Positions 23,801-29,836 of a stretch of 29,836 nt of DNA are shown one piece after another (the stretch's first letter is position 1; every line of letters begins with the position of its first letter). The stretch covers positions 1 through 29,836 of the forward strand of contig CAYINU010000013.1 in NCBI GenBank assembly GCA_964364855.1, given 5' to 3'. The notes beneath the pieces were generated by a model that saw nothing but the letters and a program-made list of their open reading frames with translations, searched no databases and was not told the DNA's origin. A program made the translations under genes and the position numbers. Origin of the DNA: CAYINU01 sp964364855 (lineage in GTDB: Bacteria > Margulisbacteria > Marinamargulisbacteria > CAYINU01).

Positions 23801-24124
23801 TGGGAGGTTGCAGATGGCATAGTGCGGGAATTCCCGGCTCGCGAGGGTAAACTTTGCCAAAAATACCGCCAAACTATCGCTCAGAAAAAGGCTCAAGTTG
23901 CTTTCAACTCCAAAGACTGGGAGTCTGCCATTAAAGCGACTTATGAAATGTTCGACGAGGAGCTTACCCATCATTGGCTCCAAAGAATCGTCCTGGCAGC
24001 GCTAGAGGCTAGGGCATGGGACTTTGCCGAAAAAGCAGCTCAAAGATTATTGTTCTGGAATGATTCACTTTACAGTCTTTTGAGTGCAAGAATCCAGCAG
24101 GCACGCGCAGCGGCCAGGCAATAA
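20891..24124 (+). CDS. BTB/POZ-domain protein with C-terminal helical repeats, effector-like
   Basis: A 1077-residue protein. Residues 1-430 are helical and leucine-rich with no recognised domain. Residues about 433-536 fit a BTB/POZ fold: FRVSIPGSAPIDLPANRMAL, ISRYFSALLTGAFKEA, then LPALAAVVTFSRTGDLSI and ALPLLVLADFADLSVVTHLAQEF, the order seen in eukaryotic Cullin-3 adaptors. From about 613 to 1060 come some 14 units of 33-39 residues with the recurring core (A/D)W-(E/K)-x-A...LR...I...A, an alpha-alpha solenoid similar to TPR/PPR arrays. BTB domains are rare in bacteria and occur mainly in host-associated ones; BTB plus solenoid suggests a host ubiquitin-ligase adaptor or scaffold. That role is inferred. 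No signal peptide or membrane helix is seen. The gene ends beside a transposase remnant but has its own stop. Confidence 0.88.
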   Translation: MQLKILSSSPAMPAPVVINYPDIAVLVNAATQRIPKIRMAAKDRLTRQLATTLSNKSLYKAIEPFIDSLLALKTREQKHRSVDGDYESPFRILTGLRTQGSVPTGILDSLETDIAHAYLASKDPRCWAALAHQNGSACCEAVILAGVISTQDMSNRQSICLAFHTGFPRVVKHLLTHRQWPDWVNLMNAPLPESMLKQVSDHLNATSGLGQNRAFLRLLLARTQDIPIEKTSSLWAKTLRRFAADLVREFNLAHQSSTTLTQNQWVYVLDCWPADAPLPVLSLTDPTLLEFALVCQVLSLTLLDALFADAAFVDAASNHGQPGDLWHQLIVTRAVFKREWTEAMDSALKITVPERQSLMLARIVHFAAEQPDWTVVEAAALAIPKGCPERDHQLAVSAKLALSKLNASLALRLALAIGDPVARHDACLVVTPPDFTFRVSIPGSAPIDLPANRMALSQISRYFSALLTGAFKEAQQPVVAMREVDLPALAAVVTFSRTGDLSITPDIALPLLVLADFADLSVVTHLAQEFVVANATDEYCDDLAGLCKELMTPVAPSTLPTPLPGYLQQIVDLLATRTEKGLALQIRRLVRLFPFISESALVPLRESGLIAVVSAIRQRDWQKANASVREIGDAPTRKASYSVLAQAALDAQAWKVAAQAGVNGQAWEVAIRAARQIDSFEQTEWYEKIVLAAAEVKAWEIVPTVVQGYFDKLRFRGPSYLKVFQAAIKDNAWEAAISVTRRQGHVLRDQWYPQIADAAIRAKAWKVTENAIFSIKEDALRSPWLPKLAHAAIAAGAWEVATRTVEYFSDTRICHQWLERIDQKRFQVALDSQAWETAMNTTYEIKDVSLRNQRFQKIGERAIAAKDWKAAEDAAHEITDATLRTQCHDKIIQAILGIQPLEAAERIAWGLHNHELGQKCLQTIIQKKIHRALGSRNWEAAISAAHLILDDTLRDQAFQKIFQVALEANAWEVADGIVREFPAREGKLCQKYRQTIAQKKAQVAFNSKDWESAIKATYEMFDEELTHHWLQRIVLAALEARAWDFAEKAAQRLLFWNDSLYSLLSARIQQARAAARQ

Positions 24125-24139
24125 TCGAATCTTTAGCCC

Positions 24140-24371
24140 ATCTCCGAGTTCTGTTCTGGTAAAGTACCAATGCCTGGGTAAACGTCTCTTTAATCCCAGA
24201 TTTTAAGGATGTCTTGAGATGACGGCACAGTGTTTTTAGGCTGTATTTTCTCCCAAATTGTTCGTCCAGTATTTCCTGAACCTCCCGCTTAGAAGTGGGC
24301 TGATAAATCCGGGTAATAATCAGGTCTATTCCGGAAGAATGGTTATAGGCTCCAGTTGACCTGCAAGCCAT
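24140..24371 (-). pseudogene. Transposase fragment, possibly IS1634/IS4-like
   Basis: A minus-strand frame reads GIDLIITRIYQPTSKREVQEI, FGRKYSLKTLCRHLKTSLK and SGIKETFTQALVLYQN, which resembles the N-terminal third of IS1634/IS4-type transposases (RIxxPTSK, then FGRxYSLKxLYRxL). The catalytic DDE core is absent. Downstream the frame runs into the antisense of the BTB gene, so the fragment is cut at the BTB 3' end. The family assignment is from pattern memory and is tentative. Confidence 0.45.
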
Positions 24372-24403
24372 TTAGTATGGTACTATTAGTATCATACAGG
24401 AGG
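24356..24403 (+). promoter_or_regulatory. Promoter, palindromic operator and ribosome site of the ATPase gene
   Basis: A -35-like TTGACC at 24356-24361 is followed 19 bp later by TACTAT (24381-24386). A near-perfect inverted repeat, GTATGGTACT and AGTATCATAC around ATT (24375-24397, one mismatch), covers the -10 region. AGGAGG at 24398-24403 sits 4 bases before the ATG at 24408. The palindrome is a likely repressor site. The 19-bp spacer is long, so the exact promoter is less sure than the operator. Confidence 0.55.
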
Positions 24404-24407
24404 TATT

Positions 24408-25532
24408 ATGAAGCAGTTCGTCACCGATCGATTGATAGAGGAAGATAATTTTTGTAATTTTCAAAAAGAGAAGGTATTGCTTCGTCAACATATTCAATCC
24501 CAGGCCCATGTGGTGTTGTACGGACCTCGGAATTTTGGCAAAACATCTCTGTTAAAAAATATTCTGATTCCCGAGTTTCGAAAAACCCACAAAAAGTCAT
24601 TTGTTTTTTTTGCTGATCTCATGGAAGCAAAGTCTATGGACATGTTGGTTTCGCGCATGAAATCTGCCTTTGAACATTCATTTGAAGAGTCCTTCCCCGT
24701 CAAAAACCTCGTCCAATCGGTTAAAGACCTCTTGACTCACATTCGTCCAATAATCACTATCGACTCCTTGACTTCCCAGCCCGGCTTATCGATTTCACTG
24801 AGTTCCACAGAAAAAAACGGATCCATCCCCCTTATTTTTGGACTCATCAAAGACATCTCGAAAAAAATACCCTGTCTGGTCGTCATTGACGAATTTCAAG
24901 ACATTGCCGAAATCCCAGAAGCACAAGCCTTTTTCAGAGCCGCGTTTCAAGACATACATTCTCTCCCCATTATTTTACTGGGTTCCAAGCGACAGATCTT
25001 GTCAGAAATTTTTTCAAACCCCAATGCCCCTCTTGCGTTTTGGGGGCAAGATCTTGAGATTGGACCTATCGGATATGAGGACTATCACGCTTACATACAA
25101 GAAAGATTCTCTCAACGGCACCTGACCATTCGGATCGAAACGGCCTCATACCTTCAAGATCTTGTCCATCGTGTTCCAGAATCCGTTAATATGCTTTGCC
25201 AGCAATTGTGGATCACGCATTCGGAAAAAGAGATTACCCTCGACGATGTCCGAGTTGCGCTTAAGGCCATTCTAAGTTCGAAAGAAAGCCGGTACGAAAG
25301 CTACCTATCCCGCTTCTCAGCCGCCGAGCAATCGGTGTTGGTCCAGCTATCTCGGATCGAAAAATTAAGACATCCCCAATCCAAAGCGTTTGTTTCGGCG
25401 ACCCGTCTCACCAGCAGGACTGTCGGGAAAATTATCAACAAATTGTACACTGCCGGGATTATTGAGAAGGAAGACCATTCCTATCGGATTTCGGATCCTC
25501 TGTTGGCCTTTTACTTGCGCTCCTATCGTTAA
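24408..25532 (+). CDS. P-loop ATPase of the archaeal-type ATPase_2 (STAND-like) family with winged helix
   Basis: A 374-residue protein. Walker A is GPRNFGKT (residues 39-46) and Walker B is LVVIDEFQD (near 157-166), followed by a sensor-like IILLGSKRQ. The C-terminal 90 residues (SAAEQSVLVQLSRI, then TSRTVGKIINKLYTAGIIEKE, YRISDPLLAFYLRSY) form a winged helix-turn-helix and the family's closing motif. Such ATPases are common in archaea and in host-associated bacteria, often in many copies; their role is unclear. It has a good ribosome site and a palindromic operator. It converges with the DUF4143 ATPase with 96 bp between stops; I see no clear terminator there. Confidence 0.88.
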   Translation: MKQFVTDRLIEEDNFCNFQKEKVLLRQHIQSQAHVVLYGPRNFGKTSLLKNILIPEFRKTHKKSFVFFADLMEAKSMDMLVSRMKSAFEHSFEESFPVKNLVQSVKDLLTHIRPIITIDSLTSQPGLSISLSSTEKNGSIPLIFGLIKDISKKIPCLVVIDEFQDIAEIPEAQAFFRAAFQDIHSLPIILLGSKRQILSEIFSNPNAPLAFWGQDLEIGPIGYEDYHAYIQERFSQRHLTIRIETASYLQDLVHRVPESVNMLCQQLWITHSEKEITLDDVRVALKAILSSKESRYESYLSRFSAAEQSVLVQLSRIEKLRHPQSKAFVSATRLTSRTVGKIINKLYTAGIIEKEDHSYRISDPLLAFYLRSYR

Positions 25533-25628
25533 TAGGAGCGAGGTACAGCTCATAAAAATCATGGCATATCTTGCCGTTTTCCGTAAAAGCCATACGACCG
25601 GTGACTACGCCATCATCGGTTGGCAGCA

Positions 25629-27014
25629 CTATCTCTCTCGCAACCCATCCACCAATCGCGGTAACTCGGTTACCAGATAAAGGGGTAAAGAAAGCAATCG
25701 GTACGACACCGCTTTGCTCCCCTCCCGGGTTTGAATATGATGGCGGTACTCTGCCAGAGACGGCGGATTCAAGTCAAACCTTACACACACCGGTGGCGAC
25801 TTTAACAACGAAAATACCTGAAGCGATTTTAAACGGCCCGATAACCCGGCTTTTACCTCAATCGGAATCACCCAATCCCCTTGGCTAATGACATAATCCA
25901 CCTCCGCATTCTCACTGTTTTCCTCCCGTATCCAATAGTGGAGCCGGGGATCCGTATGTCCCCCATCCCGATATAACAAATGTTGCCCGATAAACTGTTC
26001 TGCCAACGCACCTTCATTGACCAGCCGGCGTTCATCCCAATTTTGGATGGCTGTCCAATCCAATCCGCATACCCTATTCGCCAGTCCGATATCTAAAAAC
26101 AAACTCTTAAAAATTTTCTTGTTTTCTTGAGCAGCAAGAGGAACGCCACTTGCGGCTGTATGCGTCACAACTGTCACCAGCTTGGCCAAAGATAACAACT
26201 CCAAAGCCTGCTTAATTTCACGAGACGCCTCTTCACGAGAAATTTCACTATACTTCACTTTACGCCCCCCAAGCGCAGGGATATAGCGGAACAAGTGTTG
26301 TAAACGGATTAACTCCACCTTAGACCGTGTATATTTGGCAAAATCATCCAAGAAAGTGGCCAAGATATTCTCTTGAACCGTTTGAACCGCCACTAAACTC
26401 CTAGATTCTTTAAAGGTTAAGATCGCTTCCGGCATACCACCCGTTAACAAAAACTCTCGTTGCCTATGTAACAGCTTTTGATGCATCCCAACGGGCCATG
26501 CCTCACCCGTCCCATACTTTTGAACCGATTCCAAAAGATAGGTATCCTGCAGTGCTAACAAAAACTCCCTAAAATTCATAGGCCCCAAATGCAAATACTC
26601 AATTCGCCCCACCGGCATCGAAAACGAATGATCTTTAAGTGCAAATTCTAGTAACGATCCCGCACAAATAACCGGCAAATCCGGACACTTCTCATAAAAA
26701 TATCGCAACGCAGGCAAAGCGGAAGGGGTGGCCTGAATTTCATCCAAGAAAAGAAGTATCCCAGGTTCATTCAAAGACCGCCCAACAAGTGACTCAAGTT
26801 CAGGGAGAATCCTGCCCATATCCATGGACTTGAATATCGCATCCAAGTACAAATGGCGCTCCAGATTAATCTCGCAAAGAGACATCCCTTTCTGCACAGA
26901 AAATTGACGAACCAAAGTGGACTTTCCGACTTGTCTGGCACCTCGAATCACCAATGGCTTTCGTCGCGTGCGATGATACCAATCTAATAGGGATATTTCA
27001 GCCTCACGCTTCAT
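25629..27014 (-). CDS. AAA_14 ATPase with C-terminal DUF4143
   Basis: A 461-residue protein. Walker A is GARQVGKS (residues 25-32), Walker B LLFLDEIQA (near 90-98), with a sensor-type PVICAGSLLEFAL. The second half is DUF4143: AKLVTVVTHTAASGVPL, KSLFLDIGLANRVCG, NEGALAEQFIGQHLL, then the nuclease-like ENAEVDYVISQGDWVIPIEVKAG (D-x(n)-E-x-K). It ends with the usual SLPLYLV tail. Start at ATG 27014; a GTG two codons earlier is possible. These genes are widespread, multi-copy and probably horizontally mobile; their function is not established. A degenerate relative is at 20464-20622. Confidence 0.92.
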   Translation of the reverse strand: MKREAEISLLDWYHRTRRKPLVIRGARQVGKSTLVRQFSVQKGMSLCEINLERHLYLDAIFKSMDMGRILPELESLVGRSLNEPGILLFLDEIQATPSALPALRYFYEKCPDLPVICAGSLLEFALKDHSFSMPVGRIEYLHLGPMNFREFLLALQDTYLLESVQKYGTGEAWPVGMHQKLLHRQREFLLTGGMPEAILTFKESRSLVAVQTVQENILATFLDDFAKYTRSKVELIRLQHLFRYIPALGGRKVKYSEISREEASREIKQALELLSLAKLVTVVTHTAASGVPLAAQENKKIFKSLFLDIGLANRVCGLDWTAIQNWDERRLVNEGALAEQFIGQHLLYRDGGHTDPRLHYWIREENSENAEVDYVISQGDWVIPIEVKAGLSGRLKSLQVFSLLKSPPVCVRFDLNPPSLAEYRHHIQTREGSKAVSYRLLSLPLYLVTELPRLVDGLRER

Positions 27015-27106
27015 AAACACACCTGTTTTTTATACATGTTACGCACATAATACAGGTATACCTTTATCAAAACAAGGAGATGCTACACGCACAGCTCTTG
27101 CCAAGC

Positions 27107-27877
27107 TTATGGCAGCTTATGTGGGGTATGTGGGTGTTGGAGATAAAACTCATAGTAAAACAACCCCGTATACACCCACTCTGCCGCACACCCCAGCGCA
27201 TACAAAAGTCCCAGCCGCCCCGCCCGCCATTTGCCATCGACCAACCAGGTTTTGAAAAAAAAGAACGGCACACTGACCAAGACGCGCAGGGTCAGCATGG
27301 TGAGGCCGTAGCGGTAGCCCTTGGCGCGCCAAAGGCGGGCCCGCTGGCGGGCGTAATCGCGCAGGTCGTCCATCCAGTGCGCCAGGCCTTCCCAACTGTG
27401 GTGCCACAGCGGGCCCGCTAACATGCCCAACTGAGGGATGTGTTGGCGCTCGTGGAGGGCGCTGGTGAACCGGTACTGCCGACGGCACAGTAGCGCCCGG
27501 CCCAGCGCCATGGGCAAATACCGGTCAAACATGGGGTTGTGGCGGGTGCAGGTATAGCCATCAAAACAGGGGTTTTGGAGGGCCTGGCGGATGGACTCGG
27601 CCAGCTGCGGGGACAGCTCTTCATCCGAATCAATGACCAGGACCCAGTCATGGTGGACCTGGTCCAGCGCAAAATTGCGTTGGGCGGCGAAGTCGTGATT
27701 GAGGGCGCGCGTGAAGACGCGCGCCCGAGGGGCCCACGCGCGGACCATGGCCACCGTGTCGTCGGTGGAATGGTCATCCACGACCACAATATCGTCAGCC
27801 AAAGACACCACTGACGCCACGGTGCGCGCAATGGTCCGCGCGTTGTTATGGGTCAATATCATGGCTGATAAAGTCAT
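27107..27877 (-). CDS. Family 2 glycosyltransferase, WaaE/KdtX-like
   Basis: A 256-residue glycosyltransferase of the GT-A fold: SAMILTHNNARTIARTVASV, IVVVDDHSTDDT (Asp34-Asp35) and the metal-binding VIDSDEEL. The NFAAQRN-type block (DFAAQRNFAL) and LHERQHI fit the WaaE/KdtX group that adds a sugar to lipopolysaccharide core. A hydrophobic/amphipathic C-terminal region (VLVSVPFFFFKTWLV) could attach it to the inner membrane. The ATG at 27877 overlaps the deacetylase stop (ATGA), so it is the last gene of the polysaccharide operon. Confidence 0.87.
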   Translation of the reverse strand: MTLSAMILTHNNARTIARTVASVVSLADDIVVVDDHSTDDTVAMVRAWAPRARVFTRALNHDFAAQRNFALDQVHHDWVLVIDSDEELSPQLAESIRQALQNPCFDGYTCTRHNPMFDRYLPMALGRALLCRRQYRFTSALHERQHIPQLGMLAGPLWHHSWEGLAHWMDDLRDYARQRARLWRAKGYRYGLTMLTLRVLVSVPFFFFKTWLVDGKWRAGRLGLLYALGCAAEWVYTGLFYYEFYLQHPHTPHKLP

Positions 27878-28878
27878 GCCCCATACTCCTGCCGCCAAAA
27901 GCCAGCCACGTCGGCCAATGTGGCATACCAGATCTGACCGGGGTAGCGAGACTCCAGGTGGTCCACGACTTGCGCCACTTGGGCCAAGGACCGTGGCCCT
28001 ACCCCATCCGCCATCCAGTTCAATTGGGTGTTGAAATGGCCCTGTAGACTGATCAACCCCCGAGCCTCCACAATCCGGTCCACATCGGCCAGAGGGGTAC
28101 CCCCCCCCACCAGTCCCAGATTCTGCGGGATATTGAGCAATGGGCCGATAAACGTGGGGTAGAGGCTGCTATACCGATCCGCATCCCAATTGAGCCCCGA
28201 CTGCGGACTACACAAGCATACATAGTCAAACTGCAATTCCGGCAGGGCCAGCAGGAGTCCAAAGCGGGCATTGTGACCAATACCCCAGCCCGACGGCTTG
28301 AATCCCCGCGGGCGGAAGCCCGCACGGTGGAATCGGGCTTGGGCCGCGGCAATCGCGGCCCGGCTTTGGCCCTCCGTTTTGAATTCGAATTCCCGCGCTT
28401 TCAAAAACCACCACCGCTCGTCCTGGTAGTGAGTCAAGCCGTGATTGGCCACTTCCAGCCGCGAGGACCGATCCAAAAACCACTGGCAAAAGACAGGGTG
28501 CCGGTCCACGGCCCAAGTCTGGGACGGATAGGCCTCGCGATAATACCCTTTATTTTTGAATTGGGCATCGGCAATCATAAAGACCGTCATTTTGACTTGG
28601 GGATATTGCTCCCAAAAGGTATCCAGAAATGGCAAAAACCCTTGGGGGTTGCCACCATAGTCGTAGGGGTCTGACAGGCCGTCTTTGGGGCAGGCATCGT
28701 CCCACTGCAATACAAACGCCGCTTTGGCGCCGTTGGGCCATCGGACCGATTGGCGCAGCGGATGATCAAAGGGCGTGGGCCGTGGGCGGCGTTTGCGGTC
28801 GATATCGACCGCGCCCATCAGGGCATAGGCTGCTCGCGCCAGCCTATAAAACGCCGCCCGCCCCCAGCCTACCAGCAT
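27874..28878 (-). CDS. Polysaccharide deacetylase (NodB-like)
   Basis: A 334-residue protein with the NodB-type motifs: the acidic pair in VLQWDDACP (Asp60, Asp61), the metal-binding His-x3-His in ANHGLTHYQDE (His146, His150) and FRPRGFKPSGWG, equivalent to the RxPxG motif. Such enzymes remove N- or O-acetyl groups from polysaccharides or sugar-lipid intermediates. No classical signal peptide is seen, though the N-terminus (GRAAFYRLARAAYALMG) is basic-amphipathic. The gene starts 10 bp inside the end of the dehydrogenase gene and ends overlapping the glycosyltransferase, so all three are translationally coupled. Confidence 0.82.
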   Translation of the reverse strand: MLVGWGRAAFYRLARAAYALMGAVDIDRKRRPRPTPFDHPLRQSVRWPNGAKAAFVLQWDDACPKDGLSDPYDYGGNPQGFLPFLDTFWEQYPQVKMTVFMIADAQFKNKGYYREAYPSQTWAVDRHPVFCQWFLDRSSRLEVANHGLTHYQDERWWFLKAREFEFKTEGQSRAAIAAAQARFHRAGFRPRGFKPSGWGIGHNARFGLLLALPELQFDYVCLCSPQSGLNWDADRYSSLYPTFIGPLLNIPQNLGLVGGGTPLADVDRIVEARGLISLQGHFNTQLNWMADGVGPRSLAQVAQVVDHLESRYPGQIWYATLADVAGFWRQEYGA

Positions 28879-29836
28879 GCGCCGGTCACTTCGCAGGCCA
28901 AGTATCGGACCCGAGGGTCATCCGCCAAATCCACCACACGATGGTCAGGCCGCACATGGCTGTACACGGCATCGTGGGCCGCATCCCGTGTGCCAACAAC
29001 CAGAAGCTGGCTTTTTACGGCGTCATTTGCCGATACCCGCCGGTCCATCAGATCCGGCACTTTGTCTTGAATGGCCCGCAAATTGGCGCCGGTCAATGAC
29101 GCTGGGGATAATTTGGGATCGTACACGGTCACTGCTTTGCCGTCTCGGATGCACCGCGCAGCCAATAACAACAGTGGACTTTCCCGCACATCATCGGTTA
29201 GGGGTTTGAATGTAATCCCCAAAAAACAAACCGATCGAAAGGGCCGTTGGCACACCCGTTCATACAGCCGGTCCAGATGGTCCGCATTGCTTTGCAAAAT
29301 ATGGGATACGATGGGCATGGACACCCGCCGTTTTTTGCCTTGAAAGGCCAGGGTTTTGACGTCTTTTGGCAAACACGAACCGCCAAAGGTGAGTCCCGGA
29401 GACAAATAGGCCCCCGAAATATTGAGCTTACGATCAGCCTTGAGCAACTCCATCACCTGGCGACCATCTAGCTCCAACTGGCTGCATAGCCCACCGATCT
29501 CGTTGGCAAAGGCCACTTTTAAGGCATGAAAGGTATTGTCCACGTACTTGGTCATTTCTGCCACTTTGACCTCCACGGTGAGGGTGGACAACCCCAACCG
29601 GTCCCACAACGCCGTTAACGGCCCGGCATCACAGCCCTCCACCACCCCGATCACGGTTTTGGATGGGGAAAAGAAATCGGCAACGGCCGACCCTTCGCGC
29701 AAGAACTCGGGATTGACCAGCACCGAAAAATCCCGTCCCACCTTTTTTTTGCTGGATTTGCTCAGTATCGGCACGATCACAGACTCTGTCGACCCGGGAA
29801 AAACCGTACTGCGTACCACAACCGTAACATGAGTGG
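28869..29836 (-). CDS. GDP-mannose/UDP-glucose 6-dehydrogenase family, AlgD-like, 5' end beyond window
   Basis: This enzyme type oxidises a nucleotide sugar at C6 in two NAD-dependent steps to the uronate. The frame is open to the right edge (upstream codons read THVTVVVRSTVFPGST), so the NAD-binding N-terminus is off-window. Visible: NPEFLREGSAV, the KYVDNTFHALKVAFANEIG helix, the catalytic cysteine in GGSCLPKDVKTL, and the C-terminal FLGITFKPLTDDVRESP. DRKLNIS just before the cysteine block and HALKVAFANEIG are closest to AlgD (GDP-mannose dehydrogenase), but UDP-glucose use cannot be excluded without the full protein. It is the most upstream visible gene of the operon. Confidence 0.9.
   Translation of the reverse strand, partial: THVTVVVRSTVFPGSTESVIVPILSKSSKKKVGRDFSVLVNPEFLREGSAVADFFSPSKTVIGVVEGCDAGPLTALWDRLGLSTLTVEVKVAEMTKYVDNTFHALKVAFANEIGGLCSQLELDGRQVMELLKADRKLNISGAYLSPGLTFGGSCLPKDVKTLAFQGKKRRVSMPIVSHILQSNADHLDRLYERVCQRPFRSVCFLGITFKPLTDDVRESPLLLLAARCIRDGKAVTVYDPKLSPASLTGANLRAIQDKVPDLMDRRVSANDAVKSQLLVVGTRDAAHDAVYSHVRPDHRVVDLADDPRVRYLACEVTGACW

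Noticed and set aside
25533..25628. Short minus-strand frame between the two ATPase genes
   Set aside because: It is an off-frame continuation across the DUF4143 C-terminus with no start signal and no family resemblance.
1..29836. CRISPR array, tRNA or rRNA genes
   Set aside because: No regularly spaced short repeats with unique spacers and no tRNA- or rRNA-like sequence was seen on reading both strands.

Overview
The window (about 29.8 kb, moderately GC-rich) reads as a chromosomal segment of a Gram-negative bacterium that probably lives with or inside eukaryotic cells. The envelope genes (an undecaprenyl-phosphate sugar transferase, a WaaE-like glycosyltransferase, a GDP-mannose/UDP-glucose-type dehydrogenase and a NodB-like deacetylase) point to a diderm. 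Three large proteins have eukaryote-like or effector-like architecture: a PPP-type phosphatase with a proline-rich repeat arm, a 3284-residue Pro/Ala-rich helical giant, and a BTB/POZ protein with helical repeats. I cannot place the organism more precisely from sequence alone.

Layout. (1) 1-3526, plus strand: a tightly overlapping housekeeping operon, gpsA (5' end off the window) - polyprenyl-phosphate sugar transferase - nadD - coaE, with 1-4 nt overlaps at each junction. (2) 3518-5527, minus strand, convergent with it: NUDIX hydrolase - xerC/D-type recombinase - M50 site-2-protease-like peptidase, again overlapping. (3) 5577-6090: an AT-rich DUF559 nuclease gene bounded by 72-bp terminal inverted repeats. 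Each repeat folds into two hairpins, and nearly all differences between the two ends are in loops or are compensatory base-pair changes. (4) 6133-8823: a stand-alone mannose-6-phosphate isomerase-type cupin gene, the PPP-phosphatase gene (interrupted by a 100-N assembly gap inside a 132-bp tandem repeat), and then a second, truncated copy of the cupin 3' end.

(5) 8828-10013, minus: a stack of three antitoxin-like genes (FitA-like remnant, YefM/Phd-like, ribbon-helix-helix) with one PIN toxin that has lost two of its four acidic catalytic positions. (6) 10041-20304, minus: a two-gene unit, a 129-residue unknown protein followed 19 bp later by the giant gene. (7) 20305-20890: an intergenic stretch with a P-loop-less remnant of an AAA_14/DUF4143 ATPase between two 21-bp direct repeats. 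(8) 20891-24124, plus: the BTB/helical-repeat protein, ending next to a transposase remnant. (9) 24408-27014: two unrelated P-loop ATPases in convergent orientation. (10) 27107-29836, minus: a polysaccharide operon (nucleotide-sugar dehydrogenase, off-window at its 5' end - deacetylase - glycosyltransferase).

Inference: the 5.5-27 kb interval is an accessory island, with mobile remnants, a decayed toxin-antitoxin cluster, ATPases and three effector-like genes, sitting between two conserved blocks. The cupin isomerase, the AlgD-like dehydrogenase, the sugar transferase and the glycosyltransferase could all feed a mannose-derived surface polysaccharide. The observations most worth follow-up are the covarying hairpin ends of the DUF559 element, the giant gene with its small partner, and the BTB protein.
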